From assembly GCF_004402215.1 (NCBI RefSeq), contig NZ_SOEZ01000070.1:16479-80478 (forward strand): 64,000 nucleotides of DNA, written 5' to 3'. The stretch's first letter is position 1. Each line of letters opens with the position of its first letter. This stretch comes from Cryobacterium tagatosivorans. Its GTDB lineage: Bacteria; Actinomycetota; Actinomycetes; Actinomycetales; Microbacteriaceae. Below, piece after piece: positions 1 through 8,536 of this stretch. The notes under the pieces are model-generated. The model was not told the origin of the DNA, searched no databases, and worked only from the letters and a program-made list of their open reading frames with translations. A program made the translations under genes and the position numbers.

Positions 1-378
1 CGGTTCGCCGCCCGCAGCGGCGTGCTCGGTGTGGTGCGCAAGTCGGAGTCGGTCGGCGTGCTGCTCGACGCCGTCACCCGCGCCGCCGCGGGGGAGACGA
101 TCGCGTCGACCGAGTGGGCTGCCGCCCTCGACGGTGACCCCGACCTGTCCGACGCCGGGCTGAGCCCGCGCGAGCGGGAGGTGCTCTCGCTCTACGCCGC
201 CGGCGCGAAGGCGCCGCTCGTTGCTTCGCACACCGGCCTGTCCGAGCTGACCGTGATCGATTACATCCGTCGCGTGCGCTCGAAGTACGAGCGGGTGGGC
301 CGGCCCGCCAACACCAAGATCGACCTCTACATTCGCGCCCTGGAAGACGGCATCCTGCCGATCCCCGGCAAGTCGTGA
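1..378 (+). CDS. LuxR-type response regulator, C-terminal part (5' end outside window)
   Basis: The reading frame is open from base 1 to a TGA at 376-378, so only the last 125 residues are in the window. The segment SPREREVLSLYAAG followed by TVIDYIRRVRSKY is a LuxR/NarL helix-turn-helix that would bind DNA. The receiver domain expected in this family would lie upstream and is not seen. The sensor kinase starts 38 bases downstream, so the two probably form a two-component pair. The internal GTG at 22 is not a credible start because it would leave only a partial linker. Family call is firm; signal and target genes are unknown. Confidence 0.85.
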   Translation, partial: RFAARSGVLGVVRKSESVGVLLDAVTRAAAGETIASTEWAAALDGDPDLSDAGLSPREREVLSLYAAGAKAPLVASHTGLSELTVIDYIRRVRSKYERVGRPANTKIDLYIRALEDGILPIPGKS

Positions 379-416
379 CCGCGCCGTCGTGATCGCTCCA
401 TCGTGACCGTGCCATC

Positions 417-1688
417 GTGACCGTGCAGACGGATCGACTCCAGCCCGCGGCGCCGGTCGGGCCGGATGCCGCGTCACGCGCGACCGCGGTCCTCGCGTCG
501 CCGGGGACCCGGGCCCGCATCAGGCCCGCGTCGGAACGGTTGGCCCGCACGCTCTTCGCCGGCCTGGGCGTCACGGCGCTCTGCTTCGGCGCGCTCTCGG
601 CGGACTCGTTCTTCCACCACATCTGGAGCCCGGCCCCAGAGCTGGCGACGGCGGCCTGGCTGGTCTTCTTCGCGGTTCCGATCCTCGTCGGGATTTCCTC
701 GTTCTGGGCGCCCCTGCGGGTGCTGCGCGGCTTCGCGATCGGCCAGAGCGTCTTCTTCTTCCTGATCATCGGGTTCTGGCTGGTCTTCCGGGCCGAGCCC
801 CTTCCCGCCGGCGCGGACATCCCCTGGGTGATCTCGTACACGGCGGGCCCGACCATGGCGATCGCCGTGATCGCGGCCGACCGGGTGGCCTGGGTTCACA
901 TGGCCGGCGTCTGCCTGGCCAGCGGTCTGCTCCGCTCCGCCACCTCGGCAGACCCGAATCCCGCACTCGTCGGAGTGCAGGACGGCCTCTACGCCCTGCT
1001 CGCCCTCACGGTCTTCGTCGGTCTGTTCACGGTGACGCGGCAGAGAGCCGCGAGCGTCGACGCGGCCGAGGTCGTCGCGAACGCGGATGTGGCCGCGGCG
1101 GCCGCGCGGGTGGCCCGCACCCGGGAGCGGCTCACCATCGACGCGCTCGTGCACGACGGTGTCATTTCGACGCTGCTGATGGCCGGGCACGGCCGGGTGC
1201 CGACCCGGGTACTGTCGAGGCACGCCGCCGACACCCTGATCCGGCTCGACGCGCTGCGGGCGCCGGTCCCGGGCCGGCCGGTGTCGGGAGCCGAGCTCGA
1301 GCATCGACTGGAACGGTTGACGGCGGAGCTGGCCCCGGACGCCACGGTCCGCTCGAACCTCGACGGAGACCTCGAGGTGCCCGCCGTCGCCGCCAACGCG
1401 CTCCTCGGCGCGGTCGGTGAAGCCCTGCGCAACTCGGAGGCCGCGGCCGACGGGGCGGGGATCGTCAGTTCCGTGGTGCGCACGGTGATCGTGCAGGCCA
1501 GGGCCGGCGGCATCCGGGTGGAAGTGCTCGACGACGGAGTGGGCTTCGACCTCAGCGCGGTCCCGCCCGAGCGGCTCGGCATCTCCGAGAGCATCATCGG
1601 GCGGATGCAGCGCGTCGCCGGCGGGTCGGCGGCCGTGCGGTCGTGGCCGGGTGCCGGAACCGAGGTGGTCGTCTCATGGACCCCGTGA
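417..1688 (+). CDS. Membrane sensor histidine kinase (DesK/NarL-partner type)
   Basis: 423 aa. The first ~220 residues hold about six hydrophobic segments (for example residues 46-66 and 75-98), giving a membrane-embedded sensor without an obvious extracellular domain. A short linker leads to VHDGVIS with a candidate phospho-acceptor His246, then an ATPase domain with an N-box-like GEALRNSEAA and a G-box VEVLDDGVGFD, ending with GTEVVVSW. It would autophosphorylate and pass phosphate to the LuxR-type regulator upstream. The GTG start follows that gene by 38 bases. Its 3' end overlaps the next gene by 13 bases, implying translational coupling. Stimulus not deducible. Confidence 0.82.
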   Translation: MTVQTDRLQPAAPVGPDAASRATAVLASPGTRARIRPASERLARTLFAGLGVTALCFGALSADSFFHHIWSPAPELATAAWLVFFAVPILVGISSFWAPLRVLRGFAIGQSVFFFLIIGFWLVFRAEPLPAGADIPWVISYTAGPTMAIAVIAADRVAWVHMAGVCLASGLLRSATSADPNPALVGVQDGLYALLALTVFVGLFTVTRQRAASVDAAEVVANADVAAAAARVARTRERLTIDALVHDGVISTLLMAGHGRVPTRVLSRHAADTLIRLDALRAPVPGRPVSGAELEHRLERLTAELAPDATVRSNLDGDLEVPAVAANALLGAVGEALRNSEAAADGAGIVSSVVRTVIVQARAGGIRVEVLDDGVGFDLSAVPPERLGISESIIGRMQRVAGGSAAVRSWPGAGTEVVVSWTP

Positions 1689-2707
1689 GCCAGGCGGCGA
1701 CAGTCGGCATTCCGCTGGAGGGCATGGCCCGCCTGCCCCGGCGCCTGGCCCTGTTCATCGTGGTGCTCTTCGTCGCCGTACACGCGCTGCTGGCCTTCGC
1801 CGGCAACGACTCCGGATTGAATGTGCTCCTGACCGCGATCAGCCTGGCGTCGGTGTCAGCCGCCGCCGTCTGGCTCGGCCTGTCCCGGCCGAACCGGCTG
1901 CCGATGCCCCGCACCGTCGGGATCTTTGCGCTGTGCGCGGTGGCCGCGATCGTGACCTCCCTGCACGTCTCGCCGTTGGCGCGGGAACCGTTCGCGCACT
2001 GGCACCTCGGCGCGATCACCTTCGTGCTCGTGGTCTTCGCCGTGCGCGGCCGCCTCGCCGCCGCGTGGCTCGGCTACTTGGTGCTCGTTGCGATCGTGGC
2101 CGCGTGGGCGATCTCGTCCGGGCTCACGGCCGGTGACGGGGTGGGGCTGGTGCTCCGGCACGCCGCCACGCTCCTGGCCGCAACGCTCTTCGCGGTGGGG
2201 CTCAAGAGATCCCACGAAGCCCTCACGGTGCTGCATCGCGAACGCACCCAGCGCGCGGTGGTCGACGCCACCGCCGTGGCCGCCATCGAGGAGCGCGAGG
2301 CCCACCTCGCCCGGGTGAACGGGCTCGCCCGGCCCACGCTCGACCTGCTCGCCCGCTCGGCCGAACTCGACGACGAACTGCGTGCCGAATGCCTGCTCGT
2401 CGAGGCGACGCTGCGCGACGCCATGCGCGGACGCGCCCTGTTCCTGGGCCCGGTGATCCGTGCGGCCCGTGCGGCGCGGATCCGCGGTGTCGAGGTGACC
2501 CTGCTCGACGACAGCGGCGACCAGCCTCCCGGCGAGCTGGCCGCGGTGGCCGCCGCAGTCGCCGGCGAATTGAGCGTGCTCAACTCCGGCCGCCTCACGG
2601 CGCGCGTGCTTCCCGCCGACCGGCCGGTGATCGCAACGATCGTCGTCGAGGCCACCGAACACCGGATTCTCATGGTCACACCGGCCGGCGACGTGGTCGA
2701 GGGCTAA
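1676..2707 (+). CDS. Polytopic membrane protein, degenerate sensor-kinase-like
   Basis: 343 aa from ATG 1676; an in-frame upstream GTG at 1643 lies deeper in the kinase gene and is less likely. Five or so hydrophobic segments fill residues ~18-170. A predicted cytoplasmic helical part follows (IEEREAHLARVNGLARPT) and then an alpha/beta tail (GVEVTLLDDSG ... TIVVEATEHRILMVTP). The order resembles a DesK-type kinase, but I see no HDxx phospho-acceptor and no N-, G1- or G2-box, so it is probably a pseudokinase or co-sensor. Overlap with the true kinase suggests they act together. Function is inferred only from architecture and context. Confidence 0.65.
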   Translation: MDPVSQAATVGIPLEGMARLPRRLALFIVVLFVAVHALLAFAGNDSGLNVLLTAISLASVSAAAVWLGLSRPNRLPMPRTVGIFALCAVAAIVTSLHVSPLAREPFAHWHLGAITFVLVVFAVRGRLAAAWLGYLVLVAIVAAWAISSGLTAGDGVGLVLRHAATLLAATLFAVGLKRSHEALTVLHRERTQRAVVDATAVAAIEEREAHLARVNGLARPTLDLLARSAELDDELRAECLLVEATLRDAMRGRALFLGPVIRAARAARIRGVEVTLLDDSGDQPPGELAAVAAAVAGELSVLNSGRLTARVLPADRPVIATIVVEATEHRILMVTPAGDVVEG

Positions 2708-2738
2708 CACCTGCTGGCGTCGCTGCCCAGGATCGGGC

Positions 2739-4310
2739 TCACGAGTGGACTCCTGCAGCGGCACCGTCCGAATCGGTATCCGCCGAATTGGTGTTCGCCG
2801 AATCGATGTCGGCCGAATCGACATCCGCGGGCGGGAGGGTGACGGGTGAGCCGAGGTGGAGGGCGCTTTTGCTGTTGAGGCGGATCGGGGTTTGGTCGGG
2901 GTCGATTCCGGGTGGGGGGATGAGCCAGTAGGTCGCGGCTCCGTCTCGGGTGATTTTCCAGCCCTCGTTGTGGAGGCGGAGGTGGTCGGGTTTGCAGAGG
3001 AGGACCCCGTCGGCGATGTTGGTGAGGCCGGTCTGGGCGAGCCATTCGTTGATGTGGTGGCCTTCGGTCCAGGATGGCGGTTTGGTGCAGCCGGGCCAGA
3101 GGCAGCCGCCGTCGCGGACGGCGAGGGCGGCTTTCTGGGCTGGGGTGAAGAGGCGGTTTTCCCGGCCGAGGTCGACGGCCTGGCCCTGGTCGAAGGCGAT
3201 CGCGGTGAATCCGGCGCAGAGGTGCCGGTCGATGTCGGTCAGCGGGATCGGGTCGGGATGACCCTCGATGGCACCATGCCCCTCGGTGGGGCTGTGGCCG
3301 GTGCTGCTGCGTTGGACGACGACCCTGGCGGTGGGTCGGGAGCCGGAGAACACGGTGCCGGGGTCGGCGGTGATGGCGATGTGGATGAGTTCGATGAGGG
3401 TTTCCGCGTGGATCTGGTCGGTGCTGCGGGGGTCGTCGATGATTTTCTGGGCGCGGGCCTTACGTTCCTTGTCGACGAAGCGGGGGCCGCCGCGGCGGGG
3501 TCCGGTGAGCTGGCCGAGGACTTCGAGGAGGAAGGTGCCGTTTTCGGGGTTGAGCTCGAAGTCGCCGTGGACCATCCCGTTGGGTTTGCGCCAGGTGCGG
3601 AGGTATTGCGCGGCGCGCATGGCGTCGGCGCGGGCGGCGATGCCGGTCTCGTCGATCTGGTCCCGGGCGTGCCGGGCCGCGGTGAACGCTTGCTCCGCGT
3701 TCAGGCCCTGGCTCGCGGCAATCCCGCGATCGCTGGTGCGGACATCCGCGCAGCGTTCGATCAGCGCGGTCAGGGCGTCGCGGAGCATGTCCGGGGTGAC
3801 GCCGGCGGCTGGTTCGCCCAGGCCCTTGCGGAGGTAGCCGGCGGTGTCGAGGCCGATCCGGCCGGCGGTGACTGCGTCGCCGAGCGGCGCGTGCCAGGGC
3901 GTCTCGAGGGCGACGGCCGGGAGGTCCCACTCGGGGTGCTCCGCGGCCTGGTCGGCGGCGTGTTTGGCGAGCTGTTCGGCGGCTTCGGCTTCGGCCATCA
4001 TCGTGCCGACGTCCACGAGCCGGCGGGAGTCGACGCGGGAGCCGCCGGAGAGGGACTGCACCATCGCTTCGGGACTCTGGTGGCCCTTGCGCCGGGCCAG
4101 GCCGGCCTGGCCGAGGGCCCAGTCGGAGCGGCGGGCGATCTCGGCCGCGGACAGGGCCGCGTATTTCGTGGTTTCGCCCACGTGCGCGGCGATGCTCTTG
4201 TGGGTGGCCTCCAGGTCGTCGTCGGTCAGGGCGGCGAACGCGGCCGCGTCCAGCCGCTCGCCGGCGAGGGAGCCGGTGAGGGAACTGAATACAGCTTCGA
4301 TGCTTGCCAT
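2739..4310 (-). CDS. DUF222/HNH endonuclease (13E12-repeat family)
   Basis: 523 aa. The N-terminal two thirds is an alpha-helical DUF222 (13E12) domain. The C-terminus has an HNH nuclease signature: GCLWPGCTKPPSWTEGHHI, then a spacer and CKPDHLRLHNEGW, with paired Cys and the His-His/His metal-catalytic residues intact. The family is multicopy in many actinobacteria; its biological role is poorly defined. The C-terminal ~35 residues (from about DSADIDSANTNSADTDSDG) are a low-complexity Asp/Ser/Asn tail after the nuclease domain. ATG at 4308-4310 directly abuts a perfect palindrome. The gene converges on the membrane protein at 1676-2707. Confidence 0.88.
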   Translation of the reverse strand: MASIEAVFSSLTGSLAGERLDAAAFAALTDDDLEATHKSIAAHVGETTKYAALSAAEIARRSDWALGQAGLARRKGHQSPEAMVQSLSGGSRVDSRRLVDVGTMMAEAEAAEQLAKHAADQAAEHPEWDLPAVALETPWHAPLGDAVTAGRIGLDTAGYLRKGLGEPAAGVTPDMLRDALTALIERCADVRTSDRGIAASQGLNAEQAFTAARHARDQIDETGIAARADAMRAAQYLRTWRKPNGMVHGDFELNPENGTFLLEVLGQLTGPRRGGPRFVDKERKARAQKIIDDPRSTDQIHAETLIELIHIAITADPGTVFSGSRPTARVVVQRSSTGHSPTEGHGAIEGHPDPIPLTDIDRHLCAGFTAIAFDQGQAVDLGRENRLFTPAQKAALAVRDGGCLWPGCTKPPSWTEGHHINEWLAQTGLTNIADGVLLCKPDHLRLHNEGWKITRDGAATYWLIPPPGIDPDQTPIRLNSKSALHLGSPVTLPPADVDSADIDSANTNSADTDSDGAAAGVHS

Positions 4311-4328
4311 ACTGAGATTCTCTCAGTA
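4310..4328 (-). promoter_or_regulatory. Perfect 8-3-8 palindrome abutting HNH start codon
   Basis: TACTGAGA-TTC-TCTCAGTA forms an exact inverted repeat. Read on the minus strand it ends at the first base of the HNH start codon, and the only SD-like bases (GAGAG) lie inside it. In mRNA it would fold into a hairpin that hides the ribosome site; in DNA it could be an operator. Which of the two applies cannot be told from sequence. Confidence 0.6.
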
Positions 4329-4527
4329 ACCACCGACATTCGTAGCTACGTTCACCCTCCGGAGACAAGAACCTGCTGCCCCGCCCTGTGGAGGACAAGA
4401 GCCAGCCATGTCAGGACCCCCTGCAATTGGGGGCGTAACCCCGCCATATCTCCGAACGCACGCGGAATCTCGGATGGTAGCTTTCCGGTGGTGCTCGATT
4501 TCGCACCGTTCCAGACGAGGGAATCAC

Positions 4528-6642
4528 ATGGCACGCAACGGCAGCTACGGCTTCGGACGAGCCGCGTTTGCGGTCATCTCCGCGACGGTGTTGGCGCTGG
4601 GATGCGTCGGCCCCGCTCACGCAGTTACGGGACTCGCAGCGATGGCAATCACGGCACCCGCAACCACAGCAACCGAAACCGAAACCTACATCGTTGACGC
4701 CGCGACCCTCGCCGCCTTGAACTCTGCGGTCGCCCCTCTGCCCGACGCCGACGTCGAGGTTCTCCCCGAGCTGGGCAAGGCGATCGTCGACCTCACGGCA
4801 GCCCAGGCCACGCGGCTGGATGCCACCCCCGGCGTCACCGTCGCCGCGGACGAGATACTGTCCCTCGCCGACGCGCAGGACAGCGCCCCCTGGAACCTTG
4901 ACCGGCTCGACCAGTCCACTCCGTCGGTCGGTGTCGGCACGCAGCTGGGACAGTACTGGTACCCGCACTCCGCCGGCTCTGGTGTGCGCATCTACATCGT
5001 CGACTCCGGCGTCTGGGCGGGCCACCCGGACTTCGCCGGCCGCATCATCGACGGGTACGACGCGATCGGGCAACTCGAAGGCCCGACCAGCGACTGCAAC
5101 GGCCACGGCACCGCCGTCGCATCTGCGGCCGCCGGCACGGTGAACGGCGCAGCCAAGCTCGCGACGATTGTCCCCGTCAAGGTGGCTGATTGCCTGGGCC
5201 ACGCCAGCACGTCCGCGGTCATCGACGGCCTCAACTGGATCGCCGCCTCGAACCCCGCGGACACACCCGCCGCGATCAACATCAGCCTCGGCGCCCTGGA
5301 CAAAGACGGCAGCGCGGGCTACGCGCTGATGGAGGATGCCGTCGCCACCATCGTCGCCCAGGGATTCTTCGTCTCCATCGCCGCCGGCAATGAGGGCTTC
5401 GGAGACGCGGTTCCTGAAGCCTGCCAGTTCAGCCCGGCCCGCACGCCCACGGCCTTCACCGCCGGTGCCGCCGACGCCTGGCTGGACGAAGCCGGGGTGG
5501 AGGGACGCGCGTGGTTCTCCAACGCCGGCTCCTGCGTCGACGCCTTCGCGCCCGGCGTGAACATCATGACCGCTAGTCTGAACGGCGCACCAGACGCCCC
5601 ACGCGACGGCACGAGCTTCGGGGCGCCCATGGTTACCGGTCTCGCCGCCCTCCACCTCGCCGACCATGCCTCCGACACCCCGCAGCAGACGACGGATGCC
5701 CTCCTCGCCTCCGCGCAGACGGGCGCGCTTGCCGACACACCCGCCCGGCGGCTCGACTCCACCATCCACTACGACAGTTCGACCTCAGCCTCGACGGTCG
5801 TCACCCCGAGCCCGAATCTTCTGGTCCGCACGCCGGCGCCGGTTCCCCCGACCCCCGGCGCGGTCGCCAACTTCCGCAGTTCGGCGCGCACCGCCACGTC
5901 GCTCACGTTCGCCTGGGACGAGCCGACCGACGTGCGCCTGACGATCGAGGGAGGAGGCCGGGCGGCCGCCTTCGTCAACGTCGCCGGCACGGAGCACACG
6001 TTCACCGGCCTCACCGGAACGACAACGTACACGGTCACCGCGACGGCACTCTCCGACGGCCTGCTCGGGGCGACCTCGACCACATTGGCCGCAATCACCA
6101 GCGTCGGCATCCTCGCCACAGCGACGCCGACGATCAGCGGAACGATGAAGGTCGGCTACGTACTCACGGCTACCGCCGGGGTCTGGGGCCCACCGACGGT
6201 GACCCTGCGCGCCCAGTGGTACCGCTCGGGCGTCGCAATCGCCGGGGCAACGGCAAGGACGTACAAGGTGGGGCCGGCCGACGTCGGCAAGGCAATATCC
6301 GTGAGGGTGACCGGGTCCAGGGCCGGGTACACCACCGCGACAAGCGCGTCGTCGGCCCGTACCGTCGTCGTCCTCGGCTCCCTGGTCGCCCCGACGCCCA
6401 CGATCAGCGGCACCAGGAGGTCCGGATACACCCTGACGGCGAACGGCATCTGGGGCCCGGGCGCGGTAGCCCTGACCTACCGCTGGTACCGATCCGGCGT
6501 GCCGATCAAGTGGGCGACGGCGAAGACGTACCGGCTCACCTACGCCGACCGCTTCGACACGATCCGAGTTCGGGTGACCGGCATCAAGACCGGGTACACG
6601 GGGGTCGGCCGGTACTCCGCGCCCACCGTCAGGATTCCCTAA
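4528..6642 (+). CDS. Secreted subtilisin-like serine protease (S8) with FN3 and Ig-like repeats
   Basis: 704 aa from ATG 4528, chosen because GACGAGGG lies just upstream and a signal peptide follows (hydrophobic AFAVISATVLALGC, cleavage near AHA-VTG). An inhibitor I9-like propeptide spans ~50-120. The catalytic triad is visible: Asp159 (YIVDSGVW), His193 (NGHGTAVAS), Ser363 (DGTSFGAPM), with the oxyanion Asn in SIAAGNEG. After ~420 come a fibronectin-III-like domain (PGAVANFRSSA to TVTATAL) and two ~80-residue repeats starting PTISGT, each with WYRSGV and ending in an R(V/I)RVTG-like strand. Repeats of this kind are common in secreted actinobacterial enzymes. No LPXTG anchor is seen, so release or wall adhesion through the repeats is likely. 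Confidence 0.9.
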   Translation: MARNGSYGFGRAAFAVISATVLALGCVGPAHAVTGLAAMAITAPATTATETETYIVDAATLAALNSAVAPLPDADVEVLPELGKAIVDLTAAQATRLDATPGVTVAADEILSLADAQDSAPWNLDRLDQSTPSVGVGTQLGQYWYPHSAGSGVRIYIVDSGVWAGHPDFAGRIIDGYDAIGQLEGPTSDCNGHGTAVASAAAGTVNGAAKLATIVPVKVADCLGHASTSAVIDGLNWIAASNPADTPAAINISLGALDKDGSAGYALMEDAVATIVAQGFFVSIAAGNEGFGDAVPEACQFSPARTPTAFTAGAADAWLDEAGVEGRAWFSNAGSCVDAFAPGVNIMTASLNGAPDAPRDGTSFGAPMVTGLAALHLADHASDTPQQTTDALLASAQTGALADTPARRLDSTIHYDSSTSASTVVTPSPNLLVRTPAPVPPTPGAVANFRSSARTATSLTFAWDEPTDVRLTIEGGGRAAAFVNVAGTEHTFTGLTGTTTYTVTATALSDGLLGATSTTLAAITSVGILATATPTISGTMKVGYVLTATAGVWGPPTVTLRAQWYRSGVAIAGATARTYKVGPADVGKAISVRVTGSRAGYTTATSASSARTVVVLGSLVAPTPTISGTRRSGYTLTANGIWGPGAVALTYRWYRSGVPIKWATAKTYRLTYADRFDTIRVRVTGIKTGYTGVGRYSAPTVRIP

Positions 6643-6721
6643 AGGCCGGACGCACGAACGGATGCCGCGAGAAGGGAACCCGCCGGCGCCGACGGACTCC
6701 CTGCTTGGCGCGCAACACTCG

Positions 6722-6856
6722 CTAGTGCTTCTTCAGGTGTGAAACCGGATCCGCTGCGGTCTCCGTCATGCCCTTGGAACGCTTCGCGGCGCGCTTTTCC
6801 TTGATGGATTTGCCCGGCTTCTTCGTGTCGTGCCGGTGCGGTGATTTGTCAGGCAT
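6722..6856 (-). CDS. Small basic protein, 44 aa
   Basis: A 44-codon gene on the minus strand: starts MPDKSPHRHDTKKPGKS, continues IKEKRAAKRSK and ends SHLKKH. A GGGAG Shine-Dalgarno sits 7 bases before ATG (6854-6856). The Lys/Arg-rich composition with a KPGKS(I/L)KEKRAAK core resembles short conserved hypothetical proteins I recall from actinobacteria; no function is known to me. It lies between the protease and the EPS operon and reads divergently from the latter. High charge suggests nucleic-acid or ribosome contact, an inference only. Confidence 0.6.
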   Translation of the reverse strand: MPDKSPHRHDTKKPGKSIKEKRAAKRSKGMTETAADPVSHLKKH

Positions 6857-7093
6857 TTCATGCTCCCTAGCTAGAGGGCCAGGGCTGAGTTCGCGATGAC
6901 CCTCAGGGAAACGGTACGCCGATTCGCCGCGATTGTAATCGGTTGGTCAGGCTTGTTTTTTTCAGGGGCACCCAAACAGGCCGCGAGTCTACCCCCGCCA
7001 AAGGGGTGGTCGACGCGCGGCGTGTGCGACTATAGAAAAGAGAAATTCCCGCTTACGGCAGTTTCCATGAGTTCTATCCCTGGAGGCTGTCGC

Positions 7094-8536
7094 GTGGAGT
7101 TGAAAGACTACGTCAGGATCTTTCACAAGAGCTGGATCGTGATTGTGGCGTTTGTGCTGTTCGGGATCGCTGGCGCGGCCGCATACTCCATCACGGTGAC
7201 ACCCAAGTACATTGCCAGTACTCAGCTCTACGTTTCGGTGCAGGCGGCCGCGGGCTCTGGAACCACAGACCTGGTGCAAGGGACGAGTTTTGCCCGCCAG
7301 GCGGTGAGCTCGTACGTGGACATTGTCAACAGCGCCATTGTGCTTGACGATGTGATCAAGGAGTTGAGGCTAGACCTCACTGCGGGGCAGCTTGCACCGA
7401 TGGTCTCGTCGTCGACCCCATTGAACACCGTGCTGATCGACATCTCGGTAACCAACAGCGACCCGGTGCTCGCAGCCAAGATTGCGAATTCTGTGGGGAC
7501 GAACTTTGGCCGCATTGTCGTGGACCAGTTGGAGAAGCCTGACGGCGACGCTGTGAGTCCCGTGAAAATCGAAACGATCCAACCTGCTCTGGTGCCGGGC
7601 AAGCCAGCAAGCCCGAACACCCCAATGAATATTGTCCTGGGGCTGCTCGTCGGTCTGGCCATAGGCGTTGCCTTCGCCGTCCTGCGCAGCGTCCTCGACA
7701 CGCGTGTCCATAGCCTCCGCGACATCGAACTCGTGACGGACACCCCGATGCTCGGCGGAATCACCTTCGACCCCGAGGCGAAGAAGCGGCCCCTGGTCGT
7801 GCACGCGGACCCCAAGAACCCGCGAGCCGAATCCTTCCGCAGCCTGCGCACCAACCTCCAGTTCGTCAACGTCGAGGGCGGTCCGCGCAGCTTCGTCGTC
7901 ACCAGTTCTGTGCCCGGTGAGGGCAAGAGCACGACCACCGCCAACCTGGCCATCGCGCTGGCCGAAACCGGCGCACGCGTTGCCCTCATCGACGGCGACC
8001 TGCGGCTTCCCCGCCTGGCCGACTACCTCGGCATCGAGGGTGGCGTGGGGCTTACCGACGTATTGATCGGCCGTGCCGAACTCGCCGATGTGCTGCAGAA
8101 GTGGGGCCGGGGCAAGCTCTTCGTTCTGCCCAGCGGTCGCGTTCCCCCGAACCCCAGCGAGCTCCTTGGCTCGGCGGCCATGGCTCGCCTGCTCGCCTCA
8201 CTGACCGAGCAGTTCGACATCGTCATCATCGACGCACCGCCGCTTCTGCTGGTGACGGATGCCGCCGTGCTGAGCAAGCTCTGCGGTGGCGCCCTCATGG
8301 TGGTCGCCTCGGGCCGCACCAAGCGCAACGAACTCGCCGGTGCCGTCAAGGCGCTCGAACGGGTCGGCAGTCGGCTGGTCGGCGTGATCATCACGATGCT
8401 TCCCACGAAGGGGCCGGACTCCTACGGCTACGGGCAGTACAGCTACGGAACCGTGCACGAAGACGACGCTCCCGCGGAAACGCCCGCCGAAGGCCGCGCC
8501 GCGCGCAAGCAGCGTCGCAGGGTAAAGACCGCCTAA
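7094..8536 (+). CDS. Wzz-type chain-length regulator fused to BY-family tyrosine kinase
   Basis: 480 aa from GTG 7094, preceded by GGAGG at 7082-7086 with 7-base spacing; longer in-frame openings (6896, 7067) lack this. N-terminal Wzz domain with membrane segments near residues 16-36 and ~175-195, flanking an extracytoplasmic region. The cytoplasmic kinase has Walker A SSVPGEGKST (~272), ALIDGDLRLP (Walker A') and Walker B IVIIDAPP (~375). Tyr-rich tail SYGYGQYSYG (~443-452) is the expected autophosphorylation cluster. It controls EPS polymerisation and export together with the phosphatase that overlaps its stop (TAATG). Confidence 0.9.
   Translation: MELKDYVRIFHKSWIVIVAFVLFGIAGAAAYSITVTPKYIASTQLYVSVQAAAGSGTTDLVQGTSFARQAVSSYVDIVNSAIVLDDVIKELRLDLTAGQLAPMVSSSTPLNTVLIDISVTNSDPVLAAKIANSVGTNFGRIVVDQLEKPDGDAVSPVKIETIQPALVPGKPASPNTPMNIVLGLLVGLAIGVAFAVLRSVLDTRVHSLRDIELVTDTPMLGGITFDPEAKKRPLVVHADPKNPRAESFRSLRTNLQFVNVEGGPRSFVVTSSVPGEGKSTTTANLAIALAETGARVALIDGDLRLPRLADYLGIEGGVGLTDVLIGRAELADVLQKWGRGKLFVLPSGRVPPNPSELLGSAAMARLLASLTEQFDIVIIDAPPLLLVTDAAVLSKLCGGALMVVASGRTKRNELAGAVKALERVGSRLVGVIITMLPTKGPDSYGYGQYSYGTVHEDDAPAETPAEGRAARKQRRRVKTA

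Noticed and set aside
4425..4445. CCCCC-TGCAATT-GGGGG as a copy of the DUF2510 operator
   Set aside because: The loop is longer and there is no TATGCT at the conserved distance; it is likely a chance G/C-run hairpin.
2856..4697. 613-codon open frame on the plus strand opposite the HNH gene
   Set aside because: Composition is Gly/Ala/Val/Glu-biased with no domain, and it is the antisense of a gene with a clear HNH motif; GC-rich codon bias creates it.
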